Source of the DNA: Clostridium sp.
Lineage (GTDB): Bacteria; Bacillota; Clostridia; Clostridiales; Clostridiaceae
Assembly (NCBI GenBank): GCA_022785265.1
Contig: JALFQD010000092.1
Coordinates: 1 to 52,460 of the forward strand
Direction: 5' to 3'
Length of the DNA stretch: 52,460 nucleotides
The translations under genes were made by a program, and so were the position numbers. A model generated the notes under the pieces. It made no database searches. It saw only the letters and a program-made list of their open reading frames with translations, and was not told the DNA's origin. Below are positions 7,255-16,185 of the stretch, one piece after another. Numbering within the stretch: position 1 is the stretch's first letter; every line of letters starts with the position of its first letter.

Positions 7255-7459
7255 TCCATCAGTAGTGGACTTATTAAAAAGAGTTGAGGATAGATATACT
7301 TTAGTAATGGTAACATCAAAAAGAGCAAGACAAATAATAGCAGGAGAAAAGCCTTTAGAAGATGCTAACTCAAAGAAACCTTTAACAATAGCTATAAATG
7401 AAGTAAATGATGGTTTGGTAACTTATCAATCAACAGTAGCAGATAATAGTGAGAAATAA
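7235..7459 (+). CDS. rpoZ: RNA polymerase omega subunit
   Basis: This 74-residue protein has the omega signature RYTLVMVTSKRARQI followed by KKPLTIAINEV. Omega helps fold and hold the beta-prime subunit of RNA polymerase. The ATG lies within the 3' end of gmk, with its GGAGGG ribosome binding site at 7222-7227, so the two are tightly coupled. The gmk-rpoZ pairing is conserved in most Firmicutes. Confidence 0.95.
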   Translation: MINTMINPSVVDLLKRVEDRYTLVMVTSKRARQIIAGEKPLEDANSKKPLTIAINEVNDGLVTYQSTVADNSEK

Positions 7460-7461
7460 TT

Positions 7462-8658
7462 ATGAGTAAAGAAAAATGTGTAGTTATTGGAGTAACTGGA
7501 GGAATAGCTGTTTATAAGGCATTAGATATAATAAGTGCTTTAAGAAAAAAGAATGTTGATGTAAGAGTTATTATGACAAAACATGCTATGGAATTTGTTA
7601 ATCCAATAACATTTCAAGCTATAAGCCAAAATATTGTAACTACAGATATGTTTGAAGAACCAAAGGCTTGGGAAATTCAGCATATAAGTCTTGCAAAAAG
7701 AGCTGATGTTTTTCTTGTGGCACCAGCAACAGCTAATATAATAGGAAAGGTAGCAAATGGAATAGCTGATGATATGCTTTCTACTACAATAATGGCAACA
7801 AAAGCAAAGGTTATTTTTGCTCCAGCTATGAATACTAATATGTATGAAAATCCTATAGTACAAGAAAATATTAAAAAGCTTAAAAATTTAGGTTATGAAT
7901 TTATTGAACCATCAAGTGGAAGACTTGCTTGTGGAGATGAAGGTAAAGGAAAGCTTGCTCCTGTACAAGATATTGTAGATATCACAATGAGTAATTTATA
8001 TGATAAAAAAGATTTAGTTGGAAAAAAGGTTTTAGTTACAGCAGGACCAACAAGAGCAGAAATAGATCCTGTAAGATTTATAAGCAATCATTCAACAGGG
8101 AAAATGGGATATGCTATTGCAGAAGAAGCAAGAGATAGAGGGGCAGATGTAACATTAATTTCAGGACCTACTAATGAAGAACCACCAATAGGTGTAAATA
8201 TTATAAAGGTTACAACAAATTCAGAAATGAGGGATAAGGTTCTTTCTTTATATGATAATTCAGATATTGTGATAAAATCAGCTGCAGTAGCAGATTATAA
8301 GCCTAAGGAATATAGTAATCAAAAGATAAAAAAAGGTGAAGGTTCTTTAGTAATTGAGCTTGTTAGAGATAATGATATTCTAAAAGAGCTAGGAGATAAG
8401 AAGAAAAATCAAATTCTAGTAGGTTTTGCTGCAGAAAGCCAAAATGTGGTAGAAAATGCAAAGAAAAAGATTGAAAAAAAGAACTTAGATTATATTGTTG
8501 CAAATGATATAACTTCTAAGGATACTGGATTTGCTTCATCAGATAATAAGGTTATAATAATTACTAAAGAAGGAGAAGAATTTGCTCTAGAAAAGATGAG
8601 TAAAAGAAAAGTGGCTAGAAATTTATTTGACATTATTTTGGAAAAGCGCATAAATTAG
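7462..8658 (+). CDS. coaBC: Bifunctional phosphopantothenoylcysteine decarboxylase/synthetase
   Basis: This 398-residue enzyme carries out two consecutive steps of coenzyme A synthesis. The N-terminal flavoprotein half (about 1-180) has GVTGGIAVYKALD, the catalytic His in IQHISLAKRADV, and FAPAMNTNMYENP with the conserved Asn. The C-terminal CTP-dependent ligase half starts near 190 with VLVTAGPTRAEIDPVRFISN and later KSAAVADYKP. It starts two bases after the rpoZ stop with only a weak ribosome binding site, so translation probably relies on coupling. Its last codons form one arm of a terminator hairpin. Confidence 0.96.
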   Translation: MSKEKCVVIGVTGGIAVYKALDIISALRKKNVDVRVIMTKHAMEFVNPITFQAISQNIVTTDMFEEPKAWEIQHISLAKRADVFLVAPATANIIGKVANGIADDMLSTTIMATKAKVIFAPAMNTNMYENPIVQENIKKLKNLGYEFIEPSSGRLACGDEGKGKLAPVQDIVDITMSNLYDKKDLVGKKVLVTAGPTRAEIDPVRFISNHSTGKMGYAIAEEARDRGADVTLISGPTNEEPPIGVNIIKVTTNSEMRDKVLSLYDNSDIVIKSAAVADYKPKEYSNQKIKKGEGSLVIELVRDNDILKELGDKKKNQILVGFAAESQNVVENAKKKIEKKNLDYIVANDITSKDTGFASSDNKVIIITKEGEEFALEKMSKRKVARNLFDIILEKRIN

Positions 8659-8669
8659 CGCTTTTTCTC
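8642..8669 (+). terminator. Terminator overlapping the 3' end of coaBC
   Basis: AAAAGCGC (8642-8649) pairs with GCGCTTTT (8658-8665), followed by further T-rich sequence. The 5' arm encodes the last residues of CoaBC and the TAG stop (8656-8658) lies at the junction of loop and 3' arm. Confidence 0.75.
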
Positions 8670-8703
8670 TTATGAATAATAATTTATACAAGAGGTGAAG
8701 GGA

Positions 8704-10911
8704 TTGATAGATTTATATGCAGAAGTAATAATAAATAGTGATGCAGTTCAAATTGATAGACCTTTCACATATAAAGTAAGGGATGAGGACAACGAAAGCA
8801 TACAGGTAGGACATAGGGTTAAGGTTCCTTTTGGATTTGGTAATAGAAGTGTTGAAGGATTTGTAATAGGCTTAAAATGTGATGGTGTTGAAAATATTAA
8901 AGGAATAAAAAAAATAACTTGCATTTTAGATAAAGAGCCAATACTTACTAGAGATGACTTAAAACTTATAAACTTTTTAAGAGATAAATATTTATGTAAG
9001 TATATAGATGGAATAAGAACCATAATTCCTATTGGACTTATGAGTGGATTAACCACAAAAAAGAAAAAGGTTATAATATATTTAAGAGATTTAAATGAAG
9101 AACTTTCTAAAAAAGAAAACTATGTTTCTGTTATGAATTTTGTAAAAAATCATAATGGAATGTTTATTAAGAGTGAGCTTATAAATGATTATGGCTTATC
9201 ATCATATTCTATAAATAAACTTATTGAAAAAGGATATTTATCTTGTGAGGAACAAGTTGTAAATAGATATAATTTAAAAAGCTATAAGGATGAAGAAAAA
9301 AATGAGTTAAATGATGAACAAAAGCAAGTATTTGAAAAGATTTTAAACTCTGATAAAAAAGGTTTTTTACTAAAGGGTGTGACAGGCTCTGGAAAAACAG
9401 AGGTGTATATGAATCTTGCATCTGAGGTTTTAAAGTCTAATAAATCTGTTATAATGCTTGTACCTGAGATTTCATTAACTCCTCAAATGATAGAAAGGTT
9501 TAAAGGAAGATTTGGAGTTAATGTAGCTCTTTTTCACAGCAAACTTTCTCAAGGAGAAAGATTTGATGAATGGTTTAGAGTAAAAAGAGGAGAAGTAAAA
9601 CTTGTAGTTGGAGCAAGAAGTGCAATTTTTCTTCCACTTAAGGATTTAGGATTAATAATAATAGATGAAGAACATGAAAATACATATAAGTCAGAACAAA
9701 ATCCTAAATATAAAACAAAGGAAGTAGCAGAATTTTTAAGTGAAATTAAGAATTGTAAATATATTCTTGGCTCTGCCACTCCTTCAATTGAGAGCTATTA
9801 TGAGGCTATGGAGGGAAAATTAGAATTTCTTGAAATGAAAAACAGAGTAAAAAATCTTCCAATGCCTTCTATGGAAACAGTAGATATGAGAGAAGAATTA
9901 AAGAGTGGAAATATGTCACTTTTAAGTAGAAGGCTTAAGAGTGAAATTGAAAATAATTTAAAAAATAATGAACAAACAATATTATTTTTAAATAGAAGAG
10001 GATTTTCAACTTTTGTTTCTTGTAGAAATTGTGGTTATGTATTTAAATGTCCTAAATGTGATGTAGCTATGACATATCATAAAAATGGATTTTTGGTATG
10101 TCATTATTGTGGAATAACTCAAAGAGAACAAAAAAGTTGTCCTAAATGTGGAAGTAAGTATGTTAAGTTTTTTGGAGCAGGTACAGAAAGGGTTGAAACA
10201 GAAGTAAAAAAAATATTTCCACAAGCTAGAATTCTTAGAATGGATGTTGATACAACAAGAACAAAGGATTCTCATGAAAAGATTTATAATGCCTTTAAAA
10301 AGGGAGAAGGAGATATTTTAATAGGAACTCAAATGGTTTCTAAAGGCTTAGATTTTAAAAATGTTACCTTGGTAGGGGTTTTAGCAGCTGATATATCTTT
10401 AAATATACCTGATTACAGAGCAGGGGAAAGAACTTATCAAATTTTAACTCAGGTGTCTGGAAGAGCTGGAAGAGGGGATAAAAAAGGAAGGGTTATTATT
10501 CAAACCTATACTCCAGAAAGCCCAATAATTAAGTATTCAATGGAGAATAACTATGAAAAACTTTATAAGGATGAAATAGAAATTAGAAAAAAGATGAATT
10601 ATCCTCCTTTTGGTAAAATTTTCTTAATAAATTGTCAAAGTAAAGATGAAAAAAAATTAAAAGATTTTATGAATAAATTAGGAGAAAAAGTAAAAGACTT
10701 ATTAGATAAGGAAAAAAATTTAGAAATATTAGGTCCAGTTCCATGTATAATAACAAAAATTAAGGAAAATTATAGGTGGCAGATTATGATAAAAGGTAAT
10801 TTTAATGAAGAAATACCTAAAAAAATAAAATATATACTTTATGAATTGACAAAGAGTGTATATAATGAAATAAGAGTTAGTATGGATATTAATCCAAACA
10901 ATATGGCATAG
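8704..10911 (+). CDS. priA: Primosomal replication-restart helicase PriA
   Basis: This is a 3'-5' superfamily 2 helicase of about 735 residues that reloads the replisome at stalled forks. The N-terminal DNA-binding part ([20 protein letters not shown]) is followed by Walker [12 protein letters not shown] near residue 228, DEEH near 325 and GSATPS. A zinc-binding module has eight Cys in four CxxC pairs (CRNCGY, CPKCD, CHYCG, CPKCG). The helicase C-terminal motifs [11 protein letters not shown] and QVSGRAGRG complete it. I chose TTG 8704 because AGAGGTGAAGG lies at the right distance; GTG 8695 overlaps that site. Confidence 0.95.
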   Translation: MIDLYAEVIINSDAVQIDRPFTYKVRDEDNESIQVGHRVKVPFGFGNRSVEGFVIGLKCDGVENIKGIKKITCILDKEPILTRDDLKLINFLRDKYLCKYIDGIRTIIPIGLMSGLTTKKKKVIIYLRDLNEELSKKENYVSVMNFVKNHNGMFIKSELINDYGLSSYSINKLIEKGYLSCEEQVVNRYNLKSYKDEEKNELNDEQKQVFEKILNSDKKGFLLKGVTGSGKTEVYMNLASEVLKSNKSVIMLVPEISLTPQMIERFKGRFGVNVALFHSKLSQGERFDEWFRVKRGEVKLVVGARSAIFLPLKDLGLIIIDEEHENTYKSEQNPKYKTKEVAEFLSEIKNCKYILGSATPSIESYYEAMEGKLEFLEMKNRVKNLPMPSMETVDMREELKSGNMSLLSRRLKSEIENNLKNNEQTILFLNRRGFSTFVSCRNCGYVFKCPKCDVAMTYHKNGFLVCHYCGITQREQKSCPKCGSKYVKFFGAGTERVETEVKKIFPQARILRMDVDTTRTKDSHEKIYNAFKKGEGDILIGTQMVSKGLDFKNVTLVGVLAADISLNIPDYRAGERTYQILTQVSGRAGRGDKKGRVIIQTYTPESPIIKYSMENNYEKLYKDEIEIRKKMNYPPFGKIFLINCQSKDEKKLKDFMNKLGEKVKDLLDKEKNLEILGPVPCIITKIKENYRWQIMIKGNFNEEIPKKIKYILYELTKSVYNEIRVSMDINPNNMA

Positions 10912-10924
10912 GAGGTTATTAAAA

Positions 10925-11371
10925 ATGGCTATAAGAAATATTAGAACTGAGGGAGACCCAATTTTAAGAAAAAAATCTAAAGAAGTAGAAAAAATAGATA
11001 AAAAAATTCTAACATTAATAGAAGATATGAAAGAGACAATGTATAAAGCAGATGGTGTTGGAATTGCAGCACCACAGGTTGGAATATTAAAAAAGATATT
11101 TGTAATTGATATTTATGATGGAAATGGTCCTTTTGTATTTATAAATCCTGAAATACTAGAAACTAAAGGAAAGCAAAAAGATGAAGAAGGTTGCTTAAGT
11201 GTGCCAGGAATTCAGGAAGAAGTAGAAAGACCTTATTATGTTAAGGTAAAGGCTACTAATGAAAAGGGTGAAGAATTTATCCTTGAAGCAGAAGAATTAA
11301 TGGCAAGAGCAGTATGCCATGAAAATGATCATTTATATGGAAAGTTATTTATAGATTATTTACAAAAATAG
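10925..11371 (+). CDS. def: Peptide deformylase
   Basis: This 148-residue metalloenzyme removes the formyl group from the N-terminal Met of nascent proteins. The three motifs are present: [19 protein letters not shown] with the metal-ligand Cys, and CHENDHL, whose HExxH supplies the two His ligands and catalytic Glu (about 132-136). It is a compact, type 1-like enzyme. AGGAGG precedes the ATG; it lies 13 bases after priA and 15 before fmt, its functional partner. Confidence 0.96.
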   Translation: MAIRNIRTEGDPILRKKSKEVEKIDKKILTLIEDMKETMYKADGVGIAAPQVGILKKIFVIDIYDGNGPFVFINPEILETKGKQKDEEGCLSVPGIQEEVERPYYVKVKATNEKGEEFILEAEELMARAVCHENDHLYGKLFIDYLQK

Positions 11372-11386
11372 GAGGAATATGCTTTA

Positions 11387-12313
11387 ATGAAAATAGTTTT
11401 TATGGGAACTCCAGATTTTGCAGTACCATCTTTAGAAAAACTTATTGAAAAGTATGAAGTTTTAGCTGTTCTTACTCAGCCTGATAAACCTAAAGGAAGA
11501 GGAAAGAAAATGGCATATTCTGAAGTAAAAGAAGTTGCTATTAAACACAATCTTCCTGTTTATCAACCTATAAAGCTTAAAGAAGATAGAGAGCTTATTG
11601 AAAAGCTTAAAGAGATGAAACCAGACTTTATAATAGTAGTTGCTTTTGGGCAAATACTTACAAAAGAAGTTTTAGATATACCTAAATATGGCTGTATAAA
11701 TCTTCATGGCTCACTTCTTCCAATGTATAGAGGTGCAGCACCAATAAATTGGGCAATTATTAAAGGTGAAAAAGTTTCAGGAAACACAACAATGCTCATG
11801 GATGAAGGCTTAGATACAGGCGATATGCTATTAAAAGATGAAGTGGAAATTAAAGAAGATATGACAGCAGGAGAGCTTTATGATTTATTAAAAGACAGAG
11901 GGGCAGATTTACTTATAGATACAATTGAGAAGATGAAAGAAGGTACTATAACTCCAATAAAGCAAGAAGGGGAAACCTTCTATGCTAAAATGCTTAATAA
12001 AAAAATTGCTAAAATTAATTGGAATGAAAATGCTGAAACTGTCAATAATTTAATAAGAGGATTAAATCCTTGGCCTATAGCTTATACTTATTATAATGAA
12101 AAACCAATGAAAATATTTGAAGCACAAGTCATAAAAGAAAACAGCAAAAAAGAGCCAGGAACAATTTTGAATGTTTCAAAAGAAGGAGTAAAAGTAGCTT
12201 GTGCAGAAAATATATTACTTATAAAAAAGGTTCAATTTCCAAATGGAAAGCCATTAGAAGTTAAGCAGTATATAAATGGAAATAGTATTGAAGAAAACAC
12301 TATCCTAAAATAG
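11387..12313 (+). CDS. fmt: Methionyl-tRNA formyltransferase
   Basis: This 308-residue enzyme formylates initiator Met-tRNA using 10-formyl-tetrahydrofolate. [17 protein letters not shown] is the classical start, and [20 protein letters not shown] holds the folate and catalytic site (Asn-His-Asp; the Asp in LDTGDML). A C-terminal OB-like tRNA-binding domain follows residue 205. It sits in the def-fmt pair: one gene adds, the other removes, the formyl group. Confidence 0.97.
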   Translation: MKIVFMGTPDFAVPSLEKLIEKYEVLAVLTQPDKPKGRGKKMAYSEVKEVAIKHNLPVYQPIKLKEDRELIEKLKEMKPDFIIVVAFGQILTKEVLDIPKYGCINLHGSLLPMYRGAAPINWAIIKGEKVSGNTTMLMDEGLDTGDMLLKDEVEIKEDMTAGELYDLLKDRGADLLIDTIEKMKEGTITPIKQEGETFYAKMLNKKIAKINWNENAETVNNLIRGLNPWPIAYTYYNEKPMKIFEAQVIKENSKKEPGTILNVSKEGVKVACAENILLIKKVQFPNGKPLEVKQYINGNSIEENTILK

Positions 12314-12324
12314 GAGGGACTTTT

Positions 12325-13008
12325 ATGTTTTATTATGATTCAACAATGTTAATTTTAATACCAGCTGTTATTATAAGCTTTATTGCACAAATGCAAATTA
12401 GTAGAACCTACTCAAAATATAAAAGCGTAGGTACTAGAAATGGCTATACTGGTCAGCAGGTTGCAAGAATGATGCTTGATGAAGCAGGATTATTTGATAT
12501 TCAAATACAAATAATAAATCAAGAGCTTGGAGACCATTATTCACCAAGTGAAAGAATTCTAAGACTATCTCCAGATGTATATAATGGAAGTAGTGTAGCA
12601 GCTGCTGGAATAGCAGCACATGAAGTTGGGCATGCGATACAGCATAAAGAAAGCTATAAGCCTATTGTAGTAAGAAATGCCATTTTACCTATAGTAAATA
12701 TAGGCTCATCTTTTTCATGGATTGTATTTTTCTTAGGATTAGTTTTAGGAATTTCAAAGTTAACAACAATAGGTATAATATTATTTTCTTGGGTTGTTGT
12801 ATTTCAATTAATAACACTTCCAGTAGAGTTTAATGCTTCATCTAGGGCACTTTCAATATTGAAAAGTAGAAATATACTTTATGAAGATGAAGCAAAAGGA
12901 GCAAAAAAAGTTTTAAAGGCAGCAGCAATGACTTATGTAGCAGCAGTTTTACATTCAATTTCACAATTGATTAGATTATTAGTAATAAGTAATAGAAATG
13001 ATGATTAA
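12325..13008 (+). CDS. yugP: YugP-type zinc metallopeptidase, membrane bound
   Basis: This 227-residue protein has an N-terminal membrane segment (residues 5-22), a zinc protease motif AAHEVGHAIQH near residue 95 and two further hydrophobic segments at about 117-160. That arrangement matches the YugP/DUF (peptidase M-like) family common in Firmicutes, whose substrates are unknown. AGGAGGG precedes the ATG. It lies between fmt and rsmB as in many clostridia, with short spacers, so it is probably co-transcribed with translation genes. Confidence 0.85.
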   Translation: MFYYDSTMLILIPAVIISFIAQMQISRTYSKYKSVGTRNGYTGQQVARMMLDEAGLFDIQIQIINQELGDHYSPSERILRLSPDVYNGSSVAAAGIAAHEVGHAIQHKESYKPIVVRNAILPIVNIGSSFSWIVFFLGLVLGISKLTTIGIILFSWVVVFQLITLPVEFNASSRALSILKSRNILYEDEAKGAKKVLKAAAMTYVAAVLHSISQLIRLLVISNRNDD

Positions 13009-13020
13009 GAGGTAAGATAT

Positions 13021-14340
13021 ATGAATAGTAGAGAGATTGCAGTAAAGGTATTAGATAGAGTTATTAGAGAAGGAGCTTATTCTAACATAATACTTTCAAA
13101 AGAATTAAATGAATCAGATTTGTCTGATCAAGATAAAGCACTTACAACAGAAATTGTTTATGGAACTTTAAGAAGATTAAAGACAATAGATATGATTTTA
13201 GAAGCTTTAGTTAAAGACTTATCTGTAATGGATAAAAAGGTATTAACTATTTTAAGAGTAGCTATATATCAAATAAAATTCTTAGATAAAATTCCATCTT
13301 ATGCAGCATGTAATGAAGCTGTAGAGCTTGCAAAGGAAATCTCAGAGAAGGATGGAAAATTAGTGAATGGAATACTAAGAAACTATTTAAATAAGGAACA
13401 AAACATAGAAGTTAATTTTAGAAATAAAATTGATGAATTAGCATTTAACTTATCATTTGAGCCTTGGATGATAAGAATGCTTATAAAACAATATGGAGAA
13501 TCAGAAGCAATAAGAATATTAGAAGAACTTAATAATACTCCAGGGGTAACAGTAAGAGTTAATAATATTAAAGCAGATTATGAAGATGTATTTGAAGAAT
13601 TAGAAGCACAAGGTTATGAAGTTGAAGAAGGAGAAGTTTGTCCAGAAGCAATTTCAATAACAGGTGGAAAAGCAATAGAAAAAAATCAAGCATTTATTGA
13701 TGGAAAAATAACAGTACAAGATGAAAGTGCTATGCTTGTTGCACCATTATTAGACATTGAGGATAATCTTACAGTTATAGATTTATGTTGTGCTCCTGGT
13801 GGAAAGACAACTCATATAGGAGAGCTTTTAAATAATACAGGAAAAGTATTAGCTTTTGATTTATATCCACAAAAGTTAGAACTTGTTAGAGAAAATGCTG
13901 AAAGATTAGGAATAACAAATATTGATTTAGGAGAAATGGATGCAACAAAGCTTAATGTTAATTTAATAGGTTTAGCAGATAGAGTGCTTATTGATGTGCC
14001 ATGTTCTGGTATAGGTATAATAAGAAAGAAGCCAGAAATAAAGTGGACTAAGAAGAGAAATGAAATAAAAGAACTTATAGAAATACAAAGAAAAATAATG
14101 GAAAATGCTTGGGAATACTTAAAAAAAGGTGGAATTATGGTATATTCAACTTGTACAGTTAATAAAGAAGAAAACCAAGAAAATATAACATGGTTCTTAA
14201 ATAAACATAAAGATGCAAAGATTGAAAAAATATTTGTTGGAAGGGAAGAAAATCTAAGATATGATGAATTAGGCACATTAACAATATTCCCAAATCAATA
14301 TATGGATGGATTCTTTGTAACTAAGATTAAGAAATGTTAG
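13021..14340 (+). CDS. rsmB: 16S rRNA (cytosine(967)-C(5))-methyltransferase
   Basis: This protein has 439 residues in two parts. The N-terminal NusB-like RNA-binding domain (1-140) starts MNSREIAVKVLDRVIREGAY. The C-terminal Rossmann methyltransferase has the SAM motif CCAPGGKTTHIGEL and two catalytic cysteines: DVPCSGIGIIRKKPEIKW and YSTCTVNKEENQE. It methylates C967 of 16S rRNA. The ribosome binding site is AGAGGT. The next gene, rlmN, begins nine bases after its stop, both acting on rRNA. Confidence 0.95.
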   Translation: MNSREIAVKVLDRVIREGAYSNIILSKELNESDLSDQDKALTTEIVYGTLRRLKTIDMILEALVKDLSVMDKKVLTILRVAIYQIKFLDKIPSYAACNEAVELAKEISEKDGKLVNGILRNYLNKEQNIEVNFRNKIDELAFNLSFEPWMIRMLIKQYGESEAIRILEELNNTPGVTVRVNNIKADYEDVFEELEAQGYEVEEGEVCPEAISITGGKAIEKNQAFIDGKITVQDESAMLVAPLLDIEDNLTVIDLCCAPGGKTTHIGELLNNTGKVLAFDLYPQKLELVRENAERLGITNIDLGEMDATKLNVNLIGLADRVLIDVPCSGIGIIRKKPEIKWTKKRNEIKELIEIQRKIMENAWEYLKKGGIMVYSTCTVNKEENQENITWFLNKHKDAKIEKIFVGREENLRYDELGTLTIFPNQYMDGFFVTKIKKC

Positions 14341-14349
14341 GAGTAATAT

Positions 14350-15372
14350 ATGAATAATATATTAAATTATACACTAGAAGAATTGCAAGAATGGATGAAG
14401 GAACATGAAGAAAGTGCTTTTAGAGCAAAACAAGTTTTTTCATGGATATATAAAGATTGTTTTGATTTTGATGAGATGAAAAATATACCTAAACCATTAA
14501 AAGAGAAACTTAAAGAAAATTTTTATATTGGAGCTCCTAAAATAGTTCAAGAATATGTATCTAAATTTGATGGAACAAAAAAACTATTATTAGCTTTAAA
14601 AGATGGCAATTTAATTGAATGTGTAATCATGAAGTATAAATATGGTAATTCTATATGCATTTCCACTCAAGTAGGATGTAGAATGGGCTGTAAGTTTTGT
14701 GCTTCAACAATAGATGGAAAGGTTAGAGATTTGACAGCTGGAGAAATATTGTCTGAAATATTAGTTGCTCAAAAACTATTAGGAGAAAGAATTTCTAATG
14801 TGGTTTTAATGGGAAGTGGAGAACCACTTGATAACTATGATAATGTTATAAAATTTTTAAAGCTTGTTAATGCAGAGTATGGATTAAATATTGGGCAAAG
14901 ACACATTACTTTATCTACCTGTGGTATAGTGCCCAAGATATATGAACTAGCAGATAAAGAATATAGTGTTACTCTTGCAATTTCTCTTCATGCTTTTAGT
15001 GATGAAAAAAGAAAAGAAATTATGCCAATAGCAAATAAATATTCAATAAAAGAGATTCTTGAGGCTTGTCAATATTATATTAATAAAACAAAAAGAAGAA
15101 TTACTTTTGAATATTCTTTAGTTAAGGATGTTAATGATAGTGTTGAAGATGCAAAATCATTAGGGAAGCTTTTAAAGGGTATGTTATGTCATGTAAATTT
15201 AATTCCTGTTAATGAAGTAAAGGAAAATTCATTTAAAAGGTCATCAGAAAAAACTATAAATGAATTTGAGAATATTTTAAAAAATATGGGTATTGAAGTT
15301 ACAGTAAGACGTGAAATGGGAAGTGATATAAATGCAGCCTGTGGACAGCTTAGAAGAAGTTATTTAAAGTAA
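14350..15372 (+). CDS. rlmN: Dual-specificity 23S rRNA/tRNA adenine-C2 methyltransferase
   Basis: This 340-residue radical SAM enzyme methylates A2503 of 23S rRNA and A37 of certain tRNAs. The cluster motif is CRMGCKFC near residue 115, with GSGEPLDNY for SAM binding. The two conserved methyl-carrier cysteines are expected near residues 108 and 335; Cys residues occur at both places (ISTQVGC region and INAACGQL). The position directly before stp-prkC is conserved in Firmicutes. Confidence 0.96.
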   Translation: MNNILNYTLEELQEWMKEHEESAFRAKQVFSWIYKDCFDFDEMKNIPKPLKEKLKENFYIGAPKIVQEYVSKFDGTKKLLLALKDGNLIECVIMKYKYGNSICISTQVGCRMGCKFCASTIDGKVRDLTAGEILSEILVAQKLLGERISNVVLMGSGEPLDNYDNVIKFLKLVNAEYGLNIGQRHITLSTCGIVPKIYELADKEYSVTLAISLHAFSDEKRKEIMPIANKYSIKEILEACQYYINKTKRRITFEYSLVKDVNDSVEDAKSLGKLLKGMLCHVNLIPVNEVKENSFKRSSEKTINEFENILKNMGIEVTVRREMGSDINAACGQLRRSYLK

Positions 15373-15462
15373 TTGTTAGTAAAATGTTTTATAAAAAACC
15401 AAATAGAAACATTAAAAGTAGGGATAATATTATTTGTGGCATAATTAGAAGGGGAGGAGTAA

Positions 15463-16185
15463 ATGGTTGGTATTTTAACTGATGTAGGAAACTCAAGAAG
15501 TCTAAATGAAGACTTTGCAAGTTATATTGAAAAGGATAATTATGGAATTTATGTTGTGGCTGACGGAATGGGAGGTCATAATGCAGGAGAAGTTGCTAGT
15601 AGAATGGCTTCTGTTGGTGTTGTAGAATATATATATAATCATTTTAATGATATAGATAAATATAAGCTTTTAAAAAGTGCTATTAAGAAAGTAAATTTAG
15701 ATATATTTAATAATTCTAAAGAAAGTGAAAGATTAAATGGAATGGGCACAACCATTACTGCCTGTATGACTTTTGAAGATAAAATTCAGATTGCAAATGT
15801 AGGAGATAGTTCATGTTTTGGAATAAAAAATAATTATATTGTTAAATTGACCAAAGACCATTCACTTGTTCAAGAATTACTTGATGCGGGCTCAATATCA
15901 GAGCAACAAGCTAATAATCATCCTAAGAAGAATATAATTACACGAGCTGTTGGAACAAATGCTGATGTTGATGTTGACATCTTTGAAATGGATAAAGATG
16001 AATTTGATATTTATATGCTTTGTACAGATGGACTTACAAATGAATTATCTAAAAAAGAAATTTTAGAAATAATACATAAAAGTATTAATTTAGATGAAGC
16101 TTGCAACAAACTTGTTGAATTAGCTAAATATAAAGGTGGAAAGGATAATATAACAGTATTGTTGTTTGGAGGAGAGAAAATATGA
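15463..16185 (+). CDS. stp: PP2C-type serine/threonine protein phosphatase
   Basis: This 240-residue metal-dependent phosphatase reverses the action of PrkC. All family motifs are seen: DVGNSRSLNEDF, VADGMGGHNAGEVAS with the metal-binding Asp-Gly, NVGDSSCF, LCTDGLTNEL and the final DNITVLLFG. It has no membrane segment and should be cytoplasmic. GGGGAGGAG precedes its ATG. Its stop overlaps the prkC start by four bases (ATGA), so phosphatase and kinase are made together. Confidence 0.96.
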   Translation: MVGILTDVGNSRSLNEDFASYIEKDNYGIYVVADGMGGHNAGEVASRMASVGVVEYIYNHFNDIDKYKLLKSAIKKVNLDIFNNSKESERLNGMGTTITACMTFEDKIQIANVGDSSCFGIKNNYIVKLTKDHSLVQELLDAGSISEQQANNHPKKNIITRAVGTNADVDVDIFEMDKDEFDIYMLCTDGLTNELSKKEILEIIHKSINLDEACNKLVELAKYKGGKDNITVLLFGGEKI

